A model generated the notes under the pieces. That model ran no database searches. It was not told the DNA's origin and saw only the letters and a program-made list of their open reading frames with translations. Of a stretch of DNA of 64,000 nucleotides, positions 23,680-35,308 are shown piece by piece. Each line of letters begins with the position of its first letter. Within the stretch, counting starts at the first letter, position 1. Origin of the DNA: Raphanus sativus (Eukaryota; Streptophyta; Magnoliopsida; Brassicales; Brassicaceae); contig NC_079512.1 of the NCBI RefSeq assembly GCF_000801105.2, forward strand, positions 29,281,848-29,345,847. Direction: 5' to 3'. The translations under genes and the position numbers were made by a program.

Positions 23680-26600
23680 CCCCCCTCAAGCTGGAGGAGA
23701 GATGGCAACGATCCCCAGCTTGGACAAGAGATATGAAAATGTAGTAGTTGGCAACGATTTAGTGAGAAGATCTGCAGGTTGTTCTTTGGTAGAGATATGT
23801 TCTGTAGTAATAAGCTTCTCTTCAACAGCATCGCGTACTTGGTGACAGTCATTCTCGATGTGTTTGGTACGTTCATGGAAGACTGGGTTCTGAGCAATGT
23901 GGATGGCCGATTTACTGTCGCAGAACAGACGCATTGGACTCTTATGGGAAATGCCGAAAGCTGAGAGAATGCGTTTCATCCATTTTAGTTCACGCAAAGT
24001 ATAAGCCATACACCGATACTCTGCTTCGGCAGACGACGCAGAGACTGTGTTTTGTTTCTTAGTCTTCCACGAGACCGGAGAGTTGCCAAGGAGAACGATG
24101 TAGGAACTCAACGACCGACGAGTAAGAGGACAAGCACTCCAATCCGAGTCGCAGTAAGACGTGATGAGCAAGTCAGAGTCAGAGCATAACAGAATCCCTT
24201 GGGAAGGGCATCCTTTTAAGTATCGGACGACACGAAGAGCAGCGTCCCAATGTTCCTGGAGAGGTGACTTCATGAATTGGGACAGTATGTGAACGGAGTA
24301 AGAGAGTTCTGGTCGGGTGAAAGTTAAGTAGATTAGCCGTCCAATAAGGCGACGATAAGGAGCAGGATCAACTAGAGGTGTGCCTGTAGCAAGCGCCAGT
24401 TTGTGGTTGAGTTCCATCGGAGTACTCGCGGGCTTACAACCAAGAATACCCGAGTCAGCAATGATGTCAAGAGCGTATTTGCGTTGTGATAAGAAGAACC
24501 CTTCTCTGTTTCGTGCAACCTCGATGCCAAGGAAGTACTTAAGCTTGCCCAAATCCTTCATATGGAAGCACTTGCAGAGATAGTTTTTGAACTTTTGTAA
24601 GGTAGAGATGTCGTTACAAGCGATCAGGAAGTCATCAACGTAAACAAGGATGTGTAGATTGATGTTGCCGCGTATATAAGAGAAGTGAGAGTAATCTGGT
24701 TTGCTCTGAGTAAAGCCATAAGATTTCAGAGCAGTACTGAGCTTGGAGAACCAGCATCGAGGAGACTGCTTGAGACCGTAAATAGATTTCCTAAGGCGAG
24801 CCACTTTAGTGGGATCAGAGCCTCGGAACCCTTGAGGAAGTCTCATATAGACTTCTTCTTTCAAGTCACCATGGAGAAAGGCATTGTGAACGTCCATTTG
24901 GTGCACTTCCCATTGTTTAGCTGCAGCCACTTTCAAGAGTGTACGAACTGTAGTAGATTTAGCAACAGGTGCAAAAGTGTCTGTGTAGTCGATGCCTTCA
25001 CGCTGACGATTACCACACGCAACGAGTCTGGATTTGTTACGTGCAGGTTTACCGTTGGCGTGATATTTAATTTTGTAGAGCCACATACTTTCGATCACCT
25101 TCTTGCCAGGAGGTAGAGTTGTAACGTCCCATGTGCCGTTTTCAACATGAGCATCATGTTCGTCAACCATAGAGTCTCGCCACTCTTCTAGTTCAACAGC
25201 CTCTGCATAGTTTCGTGGTTCAACGGCAGAGGTAATAGCTGCAACAAATGCCTTGTGACTAGGCGAAAACTTAGCGTCAGACACATAGTTTGCAATCGGG
25301 TATAGGGTTTTACCTGAGACCGTAGACGAGGCCAGAGTGGAGTCGGGATGAGCGAGAGTGTGTGTATTCTTTTCGACAGTGTTGACCACATAGTTTTTAA
25401 GCAGAACAGAAGGTTTGCGTTCACGGTGACCACGTCCGAGTACTTGAGGAAGGCCAGGAGAAGAAGGTTCAGCAGGTGCCGGTTCAACAGCAGTAATAGT
25501 AGTCGGAGAAGGAAGAGGAGAGGTAGGGATGGGAGGTGTAGAGGCGTCAGGAGTAGTATTTGGGGAAGGAGTGATAGGAGGAGTTGTAGTAGAGGTAGTA
25601 GTTATAGGAGGAGTAGGAACGTTAGTCGTAGTATTATGTTCTGGTAGTGATACTGTAGAAGGAGAAGTGGTAGAAGGCGGGAGAATTGTTTCAGCAGGAG
25701 GGGTTAGAGTAGGAGGGATCCTAGAAGGAGACGTGTTTCGTAAGGTATCTTGGGAAGTAGTAGGAGTAGTAGTAGTGGACTGAACAGGAGATGGTAAAGG
25801 AAGGAGATCATCATATACGGGGTTAGGTTGAGGCGGGATCAGATGGTCTTGCTGGGAAGGAAGTCCAGGGAATTGATCTTCAAGAAACACAACATCGCGA
25901 CTCGTGAAGAACACGTTGTCTTCAATATCGTACACATTCCATGCCTTCTTGCCGTATGGATATCCGACGAAGAGACATTTGCGACTGCGAGCAGCGAACT
26001 TATCAGAGGAACGAGGTCTCCGTTGGGCATAACATAGGCACCCGAAGACTCGTAGAGTGTCATGTTTAGGAGGAGAACCATGAAGTAGTTCGTAGGGAGT
26101 TAGGCCATTGAGGAGTTTGGTGGGTGTGCGGTTTATAAGGTGAGCGGCTGTGAGAATGGCTTGACCCCAAAATGTTACAGGTAGTTGAGCTTGGAAGAGA
26201 CAAGATCGAGCAACATTAAGAATATGACGGTTCTTTCTCTCAACCCTTCCATTTTGTTGTGGTGTATCCACAGTAGAGGTTTGATGATGGATTCCTTCTT
26301 GGCGAAAGAAACTTTTTAGAACCATGAATTCAGTACCATTATCTGTTCGGAAAGTTTTCACTTGGCGACTAAACTGACGAACACTCATGGCGCAGAAGTT
26401 TTTGAGTATAGAGGCAACTTCTGATTTCTCGAGCATAAGGTAAATCCATATAGCTCTTGAGTAATCATCAACTATGGTAAGAAAGTAAACTGAACCACAA
26501 GAAGCAGGTGTGCGATATGGTCCCCAAACATCACAATGAACAAGATCAAATGGTGCAACTGCTTTATTAGAACTTTCTTTGAAAACCTCACGAGTTTGTT

Positions 26601-28040
26601 TGGAGAGTAAACAAATATCACATGAATCAGAATGAGAAAAATCGCCATCTAAACTATTTAAAACCGGTAGAGAAGACAAAGTAGAAAAGGCGGGATGTCC
26701 AAGACGCCGATGCCAAAGTACTGAAGAAGATGTTTTGTCCTTTCCAGTGCGATTTGACTGTGCAATCGTGACTCCCGTAAAGTAATACACACCCTCTCGT
26801 TCTTCACCGGCTCCAATCAGGGTCCTCGTGAAACGGTCCTGCAAAAAGCATAAGGTATCAGTAAAAACGGCAATACATCCAGTCTGTTTAAGAAGTTTAG
26901 AAACAGAGATGAGAGTGCAATCAAAATCTGGAACGTATAACACGTTTAGTAGGGAGCACTGCGAGTTCAACGACAAGGTTCCAGCTTTTGTTGACTTGGA
27001 TGTACGACCGTTAGGGAATTTCACCATCGAAGGGGAGGTCTCATGAACATCACGAAGTAGTGAGAGATCGCCAGTCATATGATGAGACGCCCCTGTATCA
27101 ATGATAACGTCAGATATAGATGGTTTACCCGACATACGTTCCGTAGAAAGTTGAGACTGTTGATTCTGGAGGAGGCTGATCAGGGCCGAGATTTGATCCG
27201 AGGATGCAACTGAGTTTGCAGACATAGTGTTAGGTGCAGAACGAGTTGTGGGAGAGCGACCACGTCCGCGACCACTAGTAGAGCTATTGCGACCTCCACG
27301 ACCGCGCTGAGATTGAGGAGAAGATCGGCTATGTTCTTTAAACCAATCGGGATACCCATGAAGTAAGAAGCATTCAGAAGCCTCGTGACCGGTACGATTG
27401 CAGTGCGTGCAGGATCTGTTGGGATCACGACTTCGGTTCATTGCAGGTGGAGAGTCAGCTTTAGTAGTAAAACCGATGGCATCTTGCTTGTGTTCTGTAG
27501 CGCGCATAGAAAGGAGGTGTTGTTCCGCCCTAATCACGCGAGAGTAGGCAACATTAACGTCTGGTAATGGCTCTTCATCAATGATCTGAGAACGAATGGA
27601 GCTGAAGCGAGATTCATCAAGGCCGAAGAGGAACTTGTGGACCTTTGCATCTTCTCGTTCTTTCTCAATGTGAGATGAAGCATCGCAGGTACAAACATGA
27701 GAAGATTTAAAGCTTTGAATCTCTTCCCACAATTTGGACAAGCGTCCGTAGTAGCTAAGAACAGAATCACCGTTTTGCTTGCAGTTGGTGATTTCGTTCT
27801 CGAGAAGATGTTTACGTACGCTGTTCTTGACTGAGAAACGGCTCTTGAGAGATTCCCAAAGTTGCAGAGCATCAGGTACGTAGCTTACAGTAGAACGAAC
27901 AGTAGGGTCAATAGAGGTGCGGATCCATCCAACTATCATGGAGTTGGAGGCGATCCAACGAGCAAGATCAGGGTTCGAGGACGGTTTAGGTATGGAGCCA
28001 TCGATGAACCCTATTTTCCTCTTGGCTTGGAGAGAGTTCC

Positions 28041-29614
28041 TGTTGTGGGCACAGGGTCAGGCTGTCCGGAAATATGGAACTGAGGTTTAGTCCAATAGTT
28101 CGGATTGGTACCTGAAACAAAGAGTGAACCTTTTTATGAGTTTTATAAGTTTATGATGCAAACAGAAGCAAACATGAATATGAATCAGAATGATAATAAG
28201 AATAAAAGCAAATAGAAAAGGGATAGATTGTTGGAGATGGGATCTTTGTTGCTGGACTGAAGTCACTCTCAACAAGATCAATGGATGGAAGATGGATAGA
28301 TATGGGATTTGCTTGCTGGACTGAAGTCTCTCTCAAGCAAGATCAGTGGGTGGAATGGAATGATGGACGCCACAAAGCTCTGTGAAAGGGGGCTTTGATA
28401 AGTCAGGTTGCTCAAGAGCTGCTTCTCACAACACTCAAAAGACTTAGATAATAGTTTTAAGAAAACTAGAAAAACTGCATTTTCATTCATAAAATTCAAG
28501 GGTGATTATTACAAAGACAACTACTGAGCTTATATAGGCTCGACCTTGGGACTCTCTAACAGTCTAAAAATGACTAAAGGAAAGAAATAAACTTGAAATA
28601 AAAATCTTGGAAGCAAAGGCTTTGATGGCTCCATGAAACTAGCCTTTAGCTTGATTTGTGGCCTTTGCAAAGAGATGATCTTGTATCTTGGTATCTTCTT
28701 GAACCTGGATGGTTTAAGGGGATAAGTGAGCATTCTTGGGACCTTCTTTACTGTCTGGAATTAGCTGAAGTCGTGCCTGATCTGAAGAGAAAGAGATGTT
28801 GGAGCTTTATTGCAAGAATCTCCAAATAAGGCAGTTTTGGTGTAAGTGTGGATCCTCCTGATCCAATGGGGGCTGGTGCAAGGTATGAACTCATGGAACT
28901 CTTCTTGAACTCCTATAATGTATCCTGGACGTCCTGGTTCAGTCCTGATGTCTTCTGGTCGGATTGGAATTGGTTGGAAATGATCAAACCGATAGATTGT
29001 CCAATCTTTCCATAAATAGCTCCGGTTTGATTTAAGTGACTCTTCATTGAACCAACTGATCCCCTGGGCTCTGGTGTAGCTAAGGACTACTTCAATACCT
29101 CCTGATTGGTTGGAATGATCTCCTGGACGCCAATGTCTGGTTTGAAGCTGATTGAACCGGCTAGCTTCCAATTGAGGCAGGTGTAGAACTGGTTTGACCG
29201 GTTTTGGCATATTGGGCATAACTCCTAATTTCCGTGGCCATTTCTCCTGATATTGGGCTTCCTGGAAAGATGAGAGACTCCTCTTGAATCCTATGATTGG
29301 CTTTGGTTCAGGCCGCTTCTTCATTGGGCTTGAATCTCCTTCAAAAGTCGGGTACTCGCAGATGGATGGACTGGGGAACCTCCGGTTTGTAAAATTCATA
29401 ACTCCTTGGTCCAGTAAGCTTTTCTGGATATTCCAATTGGGCTGGACTCCGTCTTGAGTGTAGAATCCATTAAAATTTGTTTCACTCCAAAACTCCTTTT
29501 GGTTGTCGAGATATATGCCGTGGACTGGACCTATGTCGCTGGTACCTCCAAAGTGGCCGGTTTGGACTGCTTGGTTTGACCTCTGGTTCAACCACTGGTT
29601 TGATGACCACATCA
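28041..29614 (-). repeat. 3' LTR (1574 bp) of the gag-only element
   Basis: This is the longer of the two LTRs. It keeps a promoter-like CCTATATAAGCTC on the minus strand (28534-28546) that the 5' LTR lacks. It also contains a long open frame (28761-29615). Confidence 0.9.
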
Positions 29615-29615
29615 T
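28761..29615 (-). CDS. LTR-embedded open frame, about 284 codons, unknown function
   Basis: I recognise no domain. The frame lies within the LTR on the element's sense strand and is shared with the other LTR (33095-34004). It is rich in Trp, Pro and Arg, with stretches such as HWRPGDHSNQSGG and YLWKDWTIYRFDHFQP. It appears to be the C-terminal continuation of gag. A one-base insertion near 29577 in this copy (GGTTTGACC versus GGTTGACC) puts it out of frame with the upstream gag. The start methionine is therefore arbitrary. Confidence 0.55.
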   Translation of the reverse strand: MMWSSNQWLNQRSNQAVQTGHFGGTSDIGPVHGIYLDNQKEFWSETNFNGFYTQDGVQPNWNIQKSLLDQGVMNFTNRRFPSPSICEYPTFEGDSSPMKKRPEPKPIIGFKRSLSSFQEAQYQEKWPRKLGVMPNMPKPVKPVLHLPQLEASRFNQLQTRHWRPGDHSNQSGGIEVVLSYTRAQGISWFNEESLKSNRSYLWKDWTIYRFDHFQPIPIRPEDIRTEPGRPGYIIGVQEEFHEFIPCTSPHWIRRIHTYTKTALFGDSCNKAPTSLSLQIRHDFS

Positions 29616-32300
29616 CCCCTCCCCCTTGTGAAGGTTTTGACCTCAAAACTGGATAACCTGATACACCACAATAGAGCAAGTCAGGTTTCATTCTCTTTTG
29701 GGAGTTTAGAACCTTACCTTGATACAGTTTTGGTTTGGTAATGGGTTGTGCATCTGGTGGCTGTTCTTTAAAAAGATGGGAAATGATCACGCCTCTGGCC
29801 TGGATAGTGTCATTTCTTCTCTTCTGGAGTTGATGGTACTTCACACTAGTGGTAACCTCATGGTTGATCATCTTTGGGACTGATTCTCCAAGTAATAAAA
29901 GATTATCCGGTGGGATTTCTTTTAAGTTTTCTTCTTTGCAACCTGAAAAATTCTCAACATTCTGGACAAAGACAAAGTGAATTATATCTGATACTGGAGT
30001 TTCATAAACAGAATGTGATATGGTCGAATTTACTAGGGGTGGGCGTTCGGGTACCCGTTCGGGTTCGGATCGGGTATTTCGGATTTTCGGGTATTTCGGT
30101 ATAGGAGTATAATACCCGTTCGGGTATTTCTGAACTTCGGATCGGGTTCGGGTATTTTTAGTTCGGGTTCGGTTATTTCAGATCGGGTTCGGATATTTAG
30201 ATTTTAAAAGAAATAAAAATAAAATTTTATTTTTTTAAGTTTTTTATATTTAAAAATATAGATTTTACTTAACTGATATTTTTTTCTTTTTATAGATTGA
30301 ATGATTAATAGATTTGGAGATAACATTTCCAAAATAAAAATATTAATTTGGCTATTGTTTTTAAACTTTGGATGTAACTTTGGTTAATACATGAAATAAA
30401 AAGTTTAACATGCATTTTAAATAAATATCAAATTATTTTCTCCATAATTATATATATATAGTATATGATTTTAAAGTATGTCTAACATCAATATAAATAT
30501 TTTAAATAAAATGAGAGATGTAAACTAGAAATATAAGGGTAAGTATACACATGTTCGGTTATTTTCGGATATCCATTCGGGTTCGGGTATTACCCGTTCG
30601 GGTTCGGATATCCAATCTCTCCTAACTTAATACCCGTTCGGGTATTTTACTACTTCGGTTCGGATTTCGGTTCGGGTTTTTCGGGTCGGGTTCGGGTGCC
30701 ACTTCGGATATCGGATAAAGTGCCCACCCCTAGAATTTACCATAGGTGCATCAGCATGATGAAGAATTAAATTCTTCTTTGGACAGCTTTGGATTGATGG
30801 TTGCCTTTCTTGCATCCTTTTATCTTGTTTGGTGTGATCTCCTTCTCGTCTTGTATCTGAAAAACAATTTCTTGGCAAAGACAAATGCATTATATCTGTG
30901 GTTGAAGGTTTAAAAACGGAATATTTAAAGTTCATACTTACTTTGATTGCATCAAAAAGTTGAAGTATGATTTTCTCTTTGTTGCCAGCTTCTCCTTCAT
31001 TCTGTTTTGCACATGTAATGCTGATGGTGTGCCTTACTAGGGACGTGGGATCTCTTCCTCTAGGCTCTCTTTCTTTTGTTATTCCTGGATCAAAATTCCT
31101 TGGCAAAAACAAGTGCATTATACCAGAATTTTGAACCAATAAATCAGATTGAATAAAACTATCACTTTTTATAGATAAATCTGTTTTCTTTTCTAGTGAT
31201 GTTTGTATCAATGCTTGCTTAGTGGGGCAAGTCACAGCAAAGTGTCCTATTTTATGACATCTATAACATGTCTGATCTTTTAAATTTTTAAAGTTAGAAG
31301 ACTTACCTTGGGTTGATGCCTCTTCTTTCTTTTGGTTTGGAATCTCCATTTTTCTTGGAAATAAATCATGGACAACTCTTGATTCCAACAAGGGTGTGGG
31401 GGTCATGTCTTTCTGGACCTCAAGACCTGTCTTAATATCCTTGGACAAAGACAAGTGACTCATACCAGTGGGAGATGATATATAAACCAATTTATCAAGT
31501 ATAGGACTTACCATAGCCTTTGCTTGAATTACTGGTTTGTTAAGCTCTTCTTTGGGTCTGATCAAAGTGTTTTGGCTGACACTTCTACTCTCCATGGCCT
31601 TTGGGATGTCACTTTTCTGGTCTAGGCATTGGACAATGGCGTGCCCCTGGTTTGGTTGCAAGTTGGCTTGTTGAGACCAGCCTTTCTTACTCTCTTGTGC
31701 AACAACTTTTCTAGCTTCTTTGGAACCATGAGTTGGATACCTCCTTGGATAAAGTTCCTTAATTTCAGAACTTGTAAACTCTGGTGCAAACTCATGTCTC
31801 ATGGCTTCCTTAAGAGCTCTCCACGTTTTGATAGTTGGCTCCTTGTAAAACCTCCTATCATCTTCTTCTTGTACCCACCATTTAAAGGCTTCTTCTCTAA
31901 GTAGATCAGTGGCATAAGCTAGCCTCTCTTCCTTCATAATGTTGTTGTAATGAAACCATTCATCAAGGTTTCTCTCCCATCTAAGATAACCTCTTTTTTC
32001 TGAAAATTTAAAGAGTTCAATTTTATCAGAAAGAGAGTTATATTCAAACCGAGAATTAACAACATGATGGTTGTGGGTTTTAGAAATAGGATTTTTATTG
32101 ATCCTTGAAGGATCTGGTGGCTTAGGCTCGACATAGACAGCCTCTGGTGCATCTCCAAATCTTCTTTCTCCTGGCTGTGGACGTTGGCCTTGTGGCTTTC
32201 TTCTTTTCCTCAACTGAGCAATCTGTTCAACCTCTTGCAGAGCTGTCAAATGTTGGCTCTTCTTGGCCATCTGACTTTGTCCGTGTGTTCCTCCTACCAT
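29482..32300 (-). pseudogene. Gag polyprotein of the gag-only element, split by a hAT insertion
   Basis: It would form the particle of a non-autonomous retrotransposon. The start is MVGGTHGQSQMAKKSQ at 32300. A retrotrans_gag region around residues 100-190 contains YLRWERNLDEWF and EEAFKWWVQEED. A CCHC knuckle CYRCHKIGHFAVTC follows near residue 345. A degenerate motif (IMHLSLPRN and variants) recurs four times. The hAT element 30034-30732 interrupts it. Insertion plus duplication add 707 bp, and removing them leaves one frame of about 704 codons. The part before the hAT is open from 32300 to 30733. Confidence 0.85.
30034..30732. mobile_element. Non-autonomous hAT element inside gag
   Basis: The element is 699 bp. 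Perfect 11-bp terminal inverted repeats TAGGGGTGGGC are flanked by the perfect 8-bp duplication GAATTTAC (30026-30033 and 30733-30740). The subterminal parts are dense in CGGGTTCGGGTATTTCGG-like repeats. The centre is AT-rich and non-coding. This is the innermost of three nested insertions. Confidence 0.95.
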
Positions 32301-32879
32301 GGCTTCCTGAAAACACTCTCAAAGATCAAGTGAAGAATAGGGAAGTTCTGGTTTAGCAAAATAACAATGCAGCAATGCAAACTAATTTAAACAAAACCGA
32401 TAAATACGCAAATATGAACCGAAATGAAGTCAACTATGCAAAAATTATTTTTCTTTTGGTTTTCTGGATGCAATCTCGAAATAAAACAAATATGGAATGC
32501 TAATAACACAATTAAAGAAAAAATATGGAAATAGAAACTAACAATGATTTTTTTTTTGAATTTTCTTTGATATGCAAACAATTAAAATGTAGATTTTTTT
32601 GACTTTTTAAAAATGGAAACAAATTAAAGGGAAACTAAATTTCGAAACTAATTGCAATGCAAACTGAATCAAACACAACTTTTTATTTTCTTTTCGTGGT
32701 TTATAAGGATGAACAGCAAGAACACAAAAATAAAATGCAGAAACAAAATTTGAAACAAAAAGACAGTTTTTATGGAGTTTTCGATTTTATAAAATGGAAA
32801 AGAAAATGCAAGCAAATATGGGATATGATGCAAGGATAGAATGGACCTGATTCAGGAGCTTTGAGCTCTGATACCAAAA

Positions 32880-34004
32880 TGTTGTGGGCACAGGGTCAGG
32901 CCTTCCGGAAATATGGAACTGAGGTTTAGTCCAATAGTTCGGATTGGTACCTGAAACAAAGAGTGAACCTTTTTATGAGTTTTATAAGTTTATGAGAGAT
33001 GAGATCTTTGTTGCTGGACTGAAGTCACTCTCAACAAGATCAATGGATGGAAGATGGATAGATATGGGATTTGCTTGCTGGACTGAAGTCTCTCTCAAGG
33101 CAAATCAGTAGATGGAAATGATGGGGGGATTGAGGACGCCACAAAGCTCTGTGTAAGGATGCTTTGATAAGTCAGGTTGCTCAAGAGCTGTTGGAGTTTG
33201 AATGCAAGAATCTCCAAATAAGGCAGCTTGGTGTTAATGGGGATCCTCCTGATCCTATGATGGCTGGTGCATGATATGAACTTGTAGAAATCCTCTTGAA
33301 TGAATATAATGTCTTCTGGAAGTCTGGGACTGATCTTATTGTCTTCTGGTCGGAGTTGGTTTGGTTGGAAATGATCAAACCGATAGATTGTCCAATCTTT
33401 CCATAAATAGCTCCGGTTTGATTTAAGTGACTCTTCATTGAACCAACTGATCCCCTGGGCTCTGGTGTAGCTAAGGACTACTTCAATACCTCCTGATTGG
33501 TTGGAATGATCTCCTGGACGCCAATGTCTGGTTTGAAGCTGATTGAACCGGCTAGCTTCCAATTGAGGCAGGTGTAGAACTGGTTTGACCGGTTTTGGTA
33601 TATTGGGCATAACTCCTAATTTCCGTGGCCATTTCTCCTGATATTGGGCTTCCTGGAAAGATGAGAGACTCCTCTTGAATCCTATGATTGGCTTTGGTTC
33701 AGGCCGCTTCTTCATTGGGCTTGAATCTCCTTCAAAAGTCGGGTACTCGCAGATGGATGGACTGGGGAACCTCCGGTTTGTAAAATTCATAACTCCTTGG
33801 TCCAGTAAGATTTTCTGGATATTCCAATTGGGCTGGACTCCGTCTTGAGTGTAGAATCCATTAAAATTTGTTTCACTCCAAAACTCCTTTTGGTTGTCGA
33901 GATATATGCCGTGGACTGGACCTATGTCGCTGGTACCTCCAAAGTGGCCGGTTTGGACTGCTTGGTTGACCTCTGGTTCAACCACTGGTTTGATGACCAC
34001 ATCA
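32880..34004 (-). repeat. 5' LTR (1125 bp) of the gag-only element, promoter region deleted
   Basis: Relative to the 3' LTR it lacks about 80 bp near 32993 and about 370 bp near 33193. The larger gap removes the TATATAAG-containing region, so transcription from this copy is doubtful. The shared open frame runs 33095-34004, continuous with VVEPEVNQAVQTG. Confidence 0.88.
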
Positions 34005-34278
34005 GTTCCAAAACTCTGTAGCCCATTCAGCATAATTGTCTTCTTTAAGGATCACAGGTGTGATCAAGGATCCAGGGTTATCAGAGGGATGGAGGTAGTA
34101 TATAGAATCCGAAGTAAGTGCTTCGGTGGTAGGAGTTGAAGAAGTAACCGATTCGGTGCTGGTAGAGGTAGAAGATGAAGTAGTAGTAGCCATGATAAGT
34201 ATAGATCAATGGCGTAAAAAAATTTTAGAGTGCGGAAGCGTTAGAGAATAGGTCAGAGATCGTATTGCTCTGATACCA

Positions 34279-34430
34279 TATAATAATGTGAAAAGTGTTG
34301 TTATTATTAATGTACCAAGATCAGTATATATACAGGTATCGAGAGTCTATAGATTCCTATATTACAGGGATATGAGTATATCTAATACAAGTTATGTCAT
34401 TATCTCTTATATCTCATCATTATCTCTATA
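34279..34430 (-). repeat. 5' LTR of copia element 2
   Basis: 152-bp copy preceded inside the element by the tRNA-Met primer site (minus TGGTATCAGAGC, 34267-34278) directly at the LTR edge. Confidence 0.93.
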
Positions 34431-34435
34431 ACTTC

Positions 34436-35235
34436 CATAATTTAATCATGTACTATTAATTTTTATTTTCGAAGCAATGAAACATGAAAAGTAGAGCTAA
34501 GGTCAAATGGTCCTCTATCCATTGACCATTTGGAATATACACTCAATTAATATACAACACATCACAAAAAAAAAGGAATTACCTCCAAAAGATTTAACAT
34601 CCGCAGATCACCAATGGATCTAATGAAGACATATGGTTGCAAAATGAAGAATTCCAATCAAAGTTATTAATGGTTTACAAGAGGTCTGATTTACCTTATT
34701 TGGAAGACTAGAAGTATATACTATGCAAAAATTAGTACAAACTATGAGACTTTAATTCTACTATATGTAACATATTAAGAAATGACAAAACCAAAAATTT
34801 ATAGATATGGATACAACATATATTGATAAAATATATAAAACAAAAATAAAATTATATCATAAATCTTTTAAAAAATAATACTTCAACATCATTTGTTATA
34901 TATAATGCTTCTAAAATTAGTAGAAAGTCACATATTAAGAAGCTAGTTCGAAGGAAGTTATTCTGTATGTTGATTTAAATTCGGTTTACATCCAAGACAT
35001 AGAACTCTTTTTTTTTTTTGAACACAGACATAGAACTCTTAACCCACCAATAATAAAGCCATATTACATACACAAAAAGAGACGAAGATCTAACGAGAAG
35101 ACGAACAAAAAGCATATTAAATACAGACAGAGAGAGACAGAAACTGAGGATTTGGGTTTCCGTAGGTGGCTATTCTTTGCCCACTTAAACTATATGGGCC
35201 AACCTTCATTAGCCCACCAAACAACTTAGTTACTC
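34436..35235. other. Intergenic region and promoter of the UGT pseudogene
   Basis: The sequence is AT-rich. It holds a 16-nt poly-T insertion (35010-35025), and site II-like TGGGCC and AGCCCA motifs near 35195-35215. TATAAAAA lies at 35236-35243. The promoter-proximal part is paralogous to the region upstream of the intact UGT at 38.2/39.45 kb. Confidence 0.6.
35010..35025 (-). mobile_element. 16-nt poly-T insertion flanked by 15-bp TSD (retroposed tail)
   Basis: The insert is a T run followed by GAACAC. It is flanked by the perfect duplication AGACATAGAACTCTT (34995-35009 and 35026-35040). It looks like an extreme 5' truncation of a minus-strand retroposon in which only the tail integrated. 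A near-identical insert occurs at 61792-61807. Confidence 0.65.
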
Positions 35236-35308
35236 TATAAAAACACACTTACTATTCTGGAGCTTATGTTCACAAATCTAAAAAAGGAAAGAACTACCAA
35301 CCAATAAA

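Larger units (their letters stand above)
28041..34004 (-). mobile_element. Gag-only LTR retrotransposon (TR-GAG type) nested in copia 2
   Basis: The element is flanked by the perfect 5-bp duplication GTTCC (28036-28040 and 34005-34009). In element orientation the LTRs begin TGATGTGGTC and end CCCACAACA (canonical TG...CA). The primer-binding site TGGTATCAGAGCTC lies 3 nt inside the 5' LTR (plus-strand 32863-32876). The polypurine tract ACAAGGGGGAGGGGA abuts the 3' LTR (29615-29629). The interior encodes only a gag protein. No protease, RT or integrase is present, so it must be mobilised in trans. Confidence 0.93.
23686..34193 (-). pseudogene. Copia Gag-Pol polyprotein, interrupted by an LTR element
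   Basis: The main block (23686-27939, extending open to 28040) holds the CCHC knuckle CTHCNRTGHEASEC, protease DTGASHHM, integrase with its acidic residues in VHCDVWGPY, RTDNGTEF and QQNGRVERK, RT with YVDDFLIA, and RNase H with YCDSDWSACP and SSAEAEYR. A Pro/Thr/Ser-rich linker of roughly 130 residues joins integrase to RT. The first 63 codons (MATTTSSSTS...) lie at 34005-34193 beyond the inserted element. The two halves meet in frame across the GTTCC duplication, so nothing but the insertion breaks this gene. It lacks other stops or frameshifts that I could see. Confidence 0.93.
23528..34430 (-). mobile_element. Ty1/copia retrotransposon split by another LTR element
   Basis: The LTRs are unusually short, 152 bp each (23528-23679 and 34279-34430), with two differences. 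They are flanked by the 5-bp duplication ACTTC (23523-23527 and 34431-34435). In element orientation the LTR termini are TATAGAG...TTATTATA, again TA...TA rather than TG...CA. A G-rich polypurine tract precedes the 3' LTR. Without its 5964-bp insertion (28041-34004) plus the duplicated GTTCC, the element is about 4.93 kb, normal for copia. Confidence 0.95.

Noticed and set aside
25348..25783. Two plus-strand frames rich in Arg, Ser, Gly and Val
   Set aside because: Antisense of the Pro/Thr/Ser-rich linker of copia 2; composition artefact.
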